A stretch of DNA of 45,077 nucleotides, taken from Marinoscillum sp. GTDB lineage: Bacteria > Bacteroidota > Bacteroidia > Cytophagales > Cyclobacteriaceae. Under the pieces are notes generated by a model, which saw nothing but the letters and a program-made list of their open reading frames with translations, searched no databases and was not told the origin of the DNA. The DNA lies in the NCBI GenBank assembly GCA_024305105.1, contig JAMWZA010000030.1, positions 1-45,077 of the forward strand, read 5' to 3'. The position numbers were made by a program, and so were the translations under genes. Positions within the stretch are counted from its first letter, which is position 1. Every line of letters begins with the position of its first letter. Shown piece by piece: positions 39,083-45,077 of the stretch.

Positions 39083-40609
39083 TTACCAATTAGGGTTTTG
39101 ATCAAGATTTGGGTTCACATCTCGATCTACCTGCGGTATAGGCAATAACTCGTGCTTGCCTACTTCAAAGTTGTTAAAAGCCGGATCGTTTCCTGCAAGA
39201 CCGGGGCCAATATCACCCCATCTCATGAGGTCATTCCATCGGTGCCCCTCTCCAGCAAGTTCCAACAGTCTTTCCTGCTTAAGTTGCTCGAGGAATGCTT
39301 CTTTACCCAAACCTGGCATTGCCGTGGATAATGGTACCAAATTCACTCTTTGTCTTACACGATCCACGTGAGCATAGGCTTCTCCGGTTCGGTTCAGATC
39401 ATTCAAGCACTCTGCATACATCAGGAGCACATCTGCATAGCGGATGTACCGGTAGTTGTTTGGAGATCGGTATCCCTCTTCATTTTTCCAATGATCATTG
39501 AGGAATTTCCTTACCCAAACACGTTTGCTATCTGGACCAGTACCGTATCTCGAAGAAAAGGACTGACCATAAATCATGGTGGCATCAGGACCGTTAATGT
39601 TTGTTGAATCAAACAAGAAGCTTGCCTCCACCCGTGGGTCACGATTACCACTAACTGTCAATTCGTCAAACTCATAAATAACCCACCTGCGAGCTTCGGC
39701 ATCAGACCACCCAATACCCACCGGAGCGGTAAACTGAGCCATTGAGGAACCGTAATTATGGTTTGGAGAAGCTATGTCATCATCGGTGAACTCATTTGGG
39801 TTTTCGGCAAACTGCCATTCAAAAACCGACTCTACATTGTTTTCCTGAGTGATCAGAAAGTTGTCCCGATAGTTCGGAGCGAGATCATAGATATTTCCTC
39901 CCTCTCCATCTACAAGCCATTCCAGTGAAGGCAACGCATTTTCATAATCAGATAGCTGAAAATACGCTTTTGCCATCAAGGCATGTGCGGCTCCTTTGGT
40001 CACCCGGCCGAGATCTTCTGGAGCTGCATACTCCGCTGGAAGCATATCCACAGCCATCTCCAGGTCATCGATGATCTGATTGTAAACCTCATCTACCGTA
40101 CTATTAGAAGGATAATCATCTGGTGATGTAGTACTCAACATGAGCGGTACATTGCCAAATAACGTCACCAAATGGTAATAGAACAGTCCACGGAAGAAAT
40201 AGGCCTGACCTAAAACTTCATCTTTCTTGGCTGCATCCATGTCTATGTCCGGAACATTATCCAACACCTGGTTGGCACGATTGATCCCGACATAGTTGTC
40301 ATGCCAAACTCCTGCAACCGGCCCGAAATTATAATCCGGCTGAATGAATTTATCCAACGCATTAGAAAGGTCAGTCCATGGACTTCTACTCTCGCCGATA
40401 TCCGATCTGGTAGAAAAAAGCATTGGCATCCATCTGGATATAGACCCCTTGTGAAGTGTACTGTAAACTGCGTTAACTCCTTTTATGGCATCTTCCTGGT
40501 TTTGCCAGAAATATTGAACACTCGGTTCGTTCGGATTTTTTATGTCCAGGTTTTCTTCACAGCCAAACCCCAAGCCGATGATCACTAAGTATATTAATAT
40601 TCTTTTCAT
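39083..40609 (-). CDS. SusD-family nutrient-binding outer-membrane lipoprotein (second locus)
   Basis: A 508-residue lipoprotein (MKRILIYLVIIGLGFGC, lipobox FGC, C17). The N-terminus EENLDIKNPNEPSVQYFWQNQEDAIKGVNAVYSTL and VLGQAYFFRGLFYYHLVTLFGNVPLM are canonical SusD motifs. The C-terminal half carries YIRYADVLLMYAECLNDLNRTGEA, ERLLELAGEGHRWNDLMRWG and the final LLPIPQVDRDVNPNLDQNPNW. It starts 12 bases after SusC2 and should bind the oligosaccharide imported by that transporter. Its sequence differs clearly from the first SusD, consistent with a different glycan. Confidence 0.95.
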   Translation of the reverse strand: MKRILIYLVIIGLGFGCEENLDIKNPNEPSVQYFWQNQEDAIKGVNAVYSTLHKGSISRWMPMLFSTRSDIGESRSPWTDLSNALDKFIQPDYNFGPVAGVWHDNYVGINRANQVLDNVPDIDMDAAKKDEVLGQAYFFRGLFYYHLVTLFGNVPLMLSTTSPDDYPSNSTVDEVYNQIIDDLEMAVDMLPAEYAAPEDLGRVTKGAAHALMAKAYFQLSDYENALPSLEWLVDGEGGNIYDLAPNYRDNFLITQENNVESVFEWQFAENPNEFTDDDIASPNHNYGSSMAQFTAPVGIGWSDAEARRWVIYEFDELTVSGNRDPRVEASFLFDSTNINGPDATMIYGQSFSSRYGTGPDSKRVWVRKFLNDHWKNEEGYRSPNNYRYIRYADVLLMYAECLNDLNRTGEAYAHVDRVRQRVNLVPLSTAMPGLGKEAFLEQLKQERLLELAGEGHRWNDLMRWGDIGPGLAGNDPAFNNFEVGKHELLPIPQVDRDVNPNLDQNPNW

Positions 40610-40621
40610 TGCTCTGATGGT

Positions 40622-43600
40622 TTAAAATTGAAACTGTAGACCTGCTGAATACATTCTATTGGAAGGCCAGTTGCCCGTATCAGCGCCTCTTTCATAGATG
40701 CCGTTTCCGGTTACATCCGGATCCAGCCCTGAATACTGAGTAAAAGTGAGCAGGTTCTGACCACTCACAAATACGCGTGCATTCCCTACTCCTATTTTTT
40801 CCAAAAGCGAGGAATCAAAGTTGTAGCCAAGCTCCACATTTCTCAATCGAACGTAAGAACCACTTTCTAACCACCTATCGCTATTTTGCCCGTTCATTGC
40901 TTGCGCTACATCATTGGTGGCCACACCAATTCTAGGATCATCGGTATTTGGATTCTCTTCTGTCCACGGCTGGATGTCGCTACGGAAATTTGTGTTTTGG
41001 TAGCTGTCCATAATCTGCCTCACACTGTTGTAGATATAGTTTCCAAAGACGCCTATGACCTGTACATTCAGATTAAAGTTTTTGTAAGATGCATTGAACT
41101 GCGAACCCACCTGAAGCGTCGGCCAAGCTGACTTCCCACTGAAGTCCCGGTCATCCTCCGTAATCTGTCCGTCATCGTTTACATCGACAAACCGAATATC
41201 ACCCGGTTGTGCGTCCGGTTGGATTACCTGACCTTCAGTGGTGGTATGATCCAGCACTTCCTGGGTAGACTGGAAAATGCCGTCTGTTTTCAACAAATAC
41301 CACTCAGAGATGGATCTACCCACCTTTGTACGTGTAAGGCCCGTCGGGATGTAGTCAATACCAACTCCCTGATTACCAACACTCTCTACGGTATTTTTTA
41401 TGGTGGTGAAGTTTCCAGAAAGATCCCAGTTAAATTCACCTTCCTTCTTGCGGTAAGTAGCGCTAAACTCAATTCCCTGGTTTCGCAAAGAACCGGTATT
41501 AACGTACGGATTACCACCTAGTGTACCAAAGTAATTGGCTACTGGAGGATTCAAAATCGCATTGTCAGACACCGAGTTATAGTACTCCAAATTAATCAAT
41601 ACCCGATCATCCATCAAACCCATGTCTAAACCTACGTTCCGCGTGATTTTCGTTTCCCACTGTAGTTTTTCATTGATCAGTCTTGGCTGATAAGCACCTA
41701 CATAGGCTTCCTGAGAGTTGCCAAAAATGGCCCGAGGATTGCTGTTGAGATTACCTATATAATCCCATGAGCCTATGGCACCAGGAACCAAACCGATTTC
41801 ACCATAAGATGCTGTCAACTTAAGGTTAGAAATGAATGGTACATTAAAGAACCCTTCTTCACTAAGTCTCCAACCTGCCGCGATAGAAGGAAAATAACCT
41901 GTTCTGTATTCCTCTTTAAACTTGGAGTTTTTATCAATCCTACCTGTAAGTGTCAGCAAATACTTATCTGCATAGGCATAGTTAATACGCCCAAGATAAC
42001 CGAGAATGTAACTATCAACTGGTTTTCCACCTGATGCTACATCATCGCCAGTTGCTGAGTTGATCGTTGGTAAGTATTCTCCATTAATCAACTGCAATTC
42101 ACTTCTTCTGGCAGTCGTATATTCTCTACTAAATGACTGCTGAGAAGTCCCAAAAACGGCGCTAATCCTGTGCTGACCAAATTCTTTGTTGATATTAAGC
42201 GTATGTTCTAAAAGTCCGCTTATATAGGTGGATCGGTTATCTTCCACATAGCTAGGATAAACTGCTGCATTGAACGACCAGACTCCCTCTTCTCTCAAGA
42301 ATTTTGTGTAGTCAAAACTCGCTTCCAATCCAGCATTGAAACGATATTTGATCCAATCCGTGATCTCTAAATCCAGGTAAGCATTCCCCACTATTTTAGA
42401 ATAATTGGACTTGTTATGACTCAGATTGTTAACGGCAACCGGATTCCATGCATACGTTACTGCATCCACTGTACCAATACCCCAGCCTTCTGGATTGCTA
42501 ACCGTGATGTAGTCTTCGTCCTGTACTGGGATGACCGGTAGTAACTGTGGCATGTCATAGAAAGGATTGCCAGATCCCGGGTTTTCATGGATCGAGTGCG
42601 TCAGCACCATGTTCTCACCTACCGTCACACGACCAATCGTGTTTTTACTGTTGATCCGTAAGCTATATCGCTCAAATGATCGTCCTTTCAATACACCTTC
42701 GTTGTTGAAAACGCTACCGCTGATCATGTAGGAATTGTTTTCTGATCCGCCAGACAAGCTGACGTTGTAGTCGTTGACTTTACCCATTTGGATCATTTCA
42801 TCCTGCCAGTCGGTGTCTATAGAAGGATCGTAATCTGCTCCTACAGAAGCTGGTGGAGTAAGTCCTGAGTTTTCATACATGGTGGTTTGCATTCCTGTAA
42901 ACTCTTCTGCATTCATCACGTCCCAGCGTTTGGCTATCTGCTGAACTCCTGTCTTGGCAGATACGTTTACCTTCATCGGTCCTTCAGAGCCCTGCCTGGT
43001 AGTGATGATAACTACACCATTGGCAGCTCGTGAGCCATAAATAGCTGCTGCCGATGCATCTTTTAATATCTGAATGGATGCAATGTCGTTGGTATTTATT
43101 GTTGGGTTGGCATCTGCCAGCATCCCATCTATTACATAGAGTGGCTGGGTGTCTGCAAAACTTCCGACACCTCTGATTTCAATAACAGCACCAGCACCAG
43201 GTGCTCCACCATTCCTTACCGTCACCCCTGGAGCAAGGCCCTGAATGGACTCGGCCAATGTAGTTGCCGTCACCTTACTTGAAGCTTCAGGGTCAATAAC
43301 GGAGGTAGCTCCGGTGAGATCCTTCTTCTGCACTGTCTGGTAACCAATAACGACTACTTCCTCTAAACCCTGCGTGTCCAGCTCCAGTGATACCGAAACA
43401 GTGGACTGGCCGGTCATCAACAGTTCTTTTGGTTGGTAACCAACGAAAGAAAAAACAAGTGTTTGTCCTTCATCCACGTCAATGGTGAAGTTTCCATCAA
43501 TGTCTGTAATGGTACCGAAAGTAGATCCCTTGATTGTAACTGTTGCCCCGGGTAGTCCTTCACCATTTTCGTCAGTTACTACTCCTTTTACTGTTTGCAG

Positions 43601-43999
43601 AATACTCACTTTCTCCGAAACGACAGGAAGTCTATCTTCCTTCTCCACTTCCTTGATGGTGATGGTTTCATTGATGCGTTTCAAGGAAACTTCGGCCTGT
43701 ATCGAAATTTCTTTCAACAAGGATTCCATATTCCATTTACCAGATGTTAGAGCAACCTTCTTATGCTTCAAATCCTTTTTGGAGTAGGCAAAACGAAAAT
43801 CACTGGTTTGCTCAATCTGATCAAGCAGCGCCAATAGATCCTTACCCTTGAGGTCCACCTCAAGGTCAATTTCACTCAGGTACTTTCGCTGAGCGCTTGA
43901 TTCATGTCCAAACGCCATACTGAGCGAGTAGCACATGATCACCGCATAAATCGCAATTTTTGACATGCGAATGATTAATTTTGGTAATTTTGCATGCAT
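40622..43999 (-). CDS. SusC-family TonB-dependent transporter with STN domain (second locus)
   Basis: An importer of 1125 residues (a second ATG at 43966 gives a shorter, more normal signal peptide, MSKIAIYAVIMCYSLSMAFG). An STN domain (about 45-115: IDLEVDLKGKDLLALLDQIEQTSDFRFAYSKKDLK...) is followed by a carboxypeptidase-D-like domain (about 138-210) and the plug (EEVVVIGYQTVQKKDLTGATS, LAPGVTVRNGGAPGAGAVIEIRGVGS, PLYVIDGML). The barrel ends with PSNRMYSAGLQFQF. The STN domain shows it signals to the FecR protein encoded upstream at 44073. A stem-loop lies in the 73-base gap between them. Confidence 0.95.
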   Translation of the reverse strand: MHAKLPKLIIRMSKIAIYAVIMCYSLSMAFGHESSAQRKYLSEIDLEVDLKGKDLLALLDQIEQTSDFRFAYSKKDLKHKKVALTSGKWNMESLLKEISIQAEVSLKRINETITIKEVEKEDRLPVVSEKVSILQTVKGVVTDENGEGLPGATVTIKGSTFGTITDIDGNFTIDVDEGQTLVFSFVGYQPKELLMTGQSTVSVSLELDTQGLEEVVVIGYQTVQKKDLTGATSVIDPEASSKVTATTLAESIQGLAPGVTVRNGGAPGAGAVIEIRGVGSFADTQPLYVIDGMLADANPTINTNDIASIQILKDASAAAIYGSRAANGVVIITTRQGSEGPMKVNVSAKTGVQQIAKRWDVMNAEEFTGMQTTMYENSGLTPPASVGADYDPSIDTDWQDEMIQMGKVNDYNVSLSGGSENNSYMISGSVFNNEGVLKGRSFERYSLRINSKNTIGRVTVGENMVLTHSIHENPGSGNPFYDMPQLLPVIPVQDEDYITVSNPEGWGIGTVDAVTYAWNPVAVNNLSHNKSNYSKIVGNAYLDLEITDWIKYRFNAGLEASFDYTKFLREEGVWSFNAAVYPSYVEDNRSTYISGLLEHTLNINKEFGQHRISAVFGTSQQSFSREYTTARRSELQLINGEYLPTINSATGDDVASGGKPVDSYILGYLGRINYAYADKYLLTLTGRIDKNSKFKEEYRTGYFPSIAAGWRLSEEGFFNVPFISNLKLTASYGEIGLVPGAIGSWDYIGNLNSNPRAIFGNSQEAYVGAYQPRLINEKLQWETKITRNVGLDMGLMDDRVLINLEYYNSVSDNAILNPPVANYFGTLGGNPYVNTGSLRNQGIEFSATYRKKEGEFNWDLSGNFTTIKNTVESVGNQGVGIDYIPTGLTRTKVGRSISEWYLLKTDGIFQSTQEVLDHTTTEGQVIQPDAQPGDIRFVDVNDDGQITEDDRDFSGKSAWPTLQVGSQFNASYKNFNLNVQVIGVFGNYIYNSVRQIMDSYQNTNFRSDIQPWTEENPNTDDPRIGVATNDVAQAMNGQNSDRWLESGSYVRLRNVELGYNFDSSLLEKIGVGNARVFVSGQNLLTFTQYSGLDPDVTGNGIYERGADTGNWPSNRMYSAGLQFQF

Positions 44000-44032
44000 A
44001 GAGTTTATGTTTAAGTCAGAAACTTTATAGAG

Positions 44033-44064
44033 AGCCGAGACCTTTCCCCAAAGACTTCTCGGCT
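44033..44064. other. Stem-loop between FecR and SusC (second locus)
   Basis: AGCCGAGA at 44033-44040 and TCTCGGCT at 44057-44064 form a perfect 8-bp stem with a 16-base loop, followed by TTCCTTTTTT on the plus strand. The layout copies the stem-loop at 27592-27613 of the first locus, including a T-run on the antisense side only. It may separate FecR and SusC expression or block antisense transcription. Confidence 0.6.
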
Positions 44065-44072
44065 TTCCTTTT

Positions 44073-45050
44073 TTATTTGATTATTACTTTTTTACCGTTC
44101 AATTCATATTCAAAATCGTAGGCGTACGATAAACTCTCCATTACTGCACGTAATGATGGGTTTTTGTACTTTCCTGTGAAGGTCTTCTTCTCGTTCATCT
44201 TCCTTACCACCTCTACCTTCACATCATACCATCTCTCTAGTCTTGTTATTATGGTTGGAAGGTCGTCATCTTCAAACATCAATGTTTGCTCCAACCATCC
44301 AAAAACTTTCTCATCATTCTGCACACTTCCTTTCTTCATCATAGCGTCCTGAGCAACTACTTGCACCTTCTCATTTGGCAATAGTGTAACCTCCTGATCA
44401 TTAACTGTACTTTTCACAGCTACTTTGCCAGTTTTTACCGCGACTGAGGATATCTCGTCTTCCGTATATGCATTTACATTAAATGAAGTACCAAGAACTG
44501 TAATGTTCATTTGGCTGGTACGAATTACAAAAGGCCTTTCTGGATTTCTGAATACATCAAAAAATGCTTCTCCTGAAAGACTAACCTCCCGATTACTCCC
44601 TTTAAAATGTTTTGGATAGCTGATTTTACTTCCTGAATTCAATTTTACTATTGAGCCATCAGGGAGCTCACAAATCAGCTTTTGCCCGTATTGAGCTTCT
44701 TTCTCGATAAAGACCAAATCACCTTGTTGCTCTCCAGCAAACCGATTCTCCACATAATTGAATACCAAACCCAGACCAGTAGCCAGCACAAGAATGGCTG
44801 CAATACGCCAGACGTATTTCCATGAAGACGATTCTTTTGTTTTTTTCGAAGACTTTTGAACTCCTTCAATAATATTGGAAAAAACACGCTCTTTCGATGA
44901 GTTAATTTGAGCTTCAGACAACTTCCAATAACTCACCATGTTCTCAAAGACCTGTCTATTTTCAGAATTTGACTCCAACCATTCCCGCAAGGTTATCTCC
45001 TCCTGAACGGTAAGCTTTTCATTTAAATATTTGAATATTAGTTGTTCCAT
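44073..45050 (-). CDS. FecR-type anti-sigma factor (second locus)
   Basis: A 325-residue inner-membrane regulator. The N-terminal cytoplasmic helices span about 1-75 (YLNEKLTVQEEITLREWLESNSENRQVFENMVSYW). One membrane segment lies near 84-104 (VWRIAAILVLATGLGLVFNYV). The FecR domain follows (about 118-215: YGQKLICELPDGSIVKLNSGSKISYPKHF, VSLSGEAFFDVFRNPERPFVI, MNITVLGTSFNVNAY), then the C-terminal DUF4974-like domain (LERWYDVKVEV, FTGKYKNPSLRAVMESLSYAYDFEYE). Its cognate ECF sigma gene is not in the window; 27 bases remain to the right edge, so it should lie just beyond it. It relays the SusC2 signal. Confidence 0.95.
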   Translation of the reverse strand: MEQLIFKYLNEKLTVQEEITLREWLESNSENRQVFENMVSYWKLSEAQINSSKERVFSNIIEGVQKSSKKTKESSSWKYVWRIAAILVLATGLGLVFNYVENRFAGEQQGDLVFIEKEAQYGQKLICELPDGSIVKLNSGSKISYPKHFKGSNREVSLSGEAFFDVFRNPERPFVIRTSQMNITVLGTSFNVNAYTEDEISSVAVKTGKVAVKSTVNDQEVTLLPNEKVQVVAQDAMMKKGSVQNDEKVFGWLEQTLMFEDDDLPTIITRLERWYDVKVEVVRKMNEKKTFTGKYKNPSLRAVMESLSYAYDFEYELNGKKVIIK

Positions 45051-45077
45051 TCTTTAAGTGCTACACTATAAAGAGGC

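Noticed and set aside
1-45077. CRISPR array or tRNA genes
   Set aside because: No regularly spaced direct repeats and no cloverleaf sequence ending in CCA were noticed on either strand. A covariance search would be needed to exclude a tRNA with certainty.

Overview
The window comes from a Bacteroidota chromosome. Two SusC/SusD loci, FecR/ECF-sigma pairs, two proteins with type IX secretion (T9SS) C-terminal sorting domains, and many lipoprotein signal peptides all point there. The gene style suggests a marine or environmental member of the Cytophagales, but that placement is inference. Almost every gene reads on the minus strand, so it runs right to left in these coordinates. No rRNA, tRNA or CRISPR array was recognised.

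Region 1 (1-8100) is an accessory island. A tyrosine recombinase gene (6637-7509) ends beside a perfect 22-bp palindrome. Next comes a series of units in the same direction: a restriction-modification operon (2404-6419) and three small orphan genes (a membrane protein, a secreted 131-residue protein and a WapI-like immunity protein). Each of the three small genes sits tightly between a perfect 10-bp inverted repeat that starts with GTT. The restriction operon has an imperfect copy of the same arrangement. The spacers between units have complementary ends that would fold into long hairpins. This is the geometry of integron cassettes and attC sites, but the recombinase lacks the insertion typical of IntI, and its 3' end rather than its 5' end faces the array. 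This is the most unusual part of the window. A small zinc-ribbon gene (7675-8100) is divergent from the recombinase.

Region 2 (8204-29452) is a complete beta-mannan utilisation locus. An ECF sigma factor and a FecR-type anti-sigma factor precede SusC, SusD and a surface-binding lipoprotein. Three GH26 mannanases follow: a lipoprotein, a T9SS-exported enzyme with a CBM6-like module, and a simple secreted enzyme. After a 520-bp gap holding a decayed small gene and a palindromic repeat comes an intracellular branch: a GH130 mannosylglucose phosphorylase, a GPH-type sugar symporter, a CE1-like esterase and an AGE-family (mannobiose/cellobiose) 2-epimerase. The locus ends with a large fused PQQ-type sugar dehydrogenase/cytochrome c lipoprotein and a xylose-isomerase-like TIM-barrel lipoprotein. 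Expected flow: mannan is cut at the surface, imported by SusCD, trimmed to mannobiose, carried inward by the symporter, epimerised to mannosyl-glucose and phosphorolysed to mannose-1-phosphate plus glucose.

Region 3 (29678-45077) is a second polysaccharide locus. FecR, SusC and SusD are followed by a GH43 lipoprotein and a FG-GAP/T9SS protein, which end at an intrinsic terminator. A second block then holds a 666-residue putative alpha/alpha-toroid enzyme of no family I recognise, an Asp-box beta-propeller lipoprotein, a GH2 enzyme and another GH43 lipoprotein, ending at a second terminator. The enzyme set suggests an arabinose- and galactose-containing hemicellulose or pectin side chain (inference). 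The sigma factor paired with the second FecR probably lies just beyond the right edge.

Both loci carry stem-loops at the same two junctions: between FecR and SusC, and between the SusCD block and the first downstream enzyme gene.
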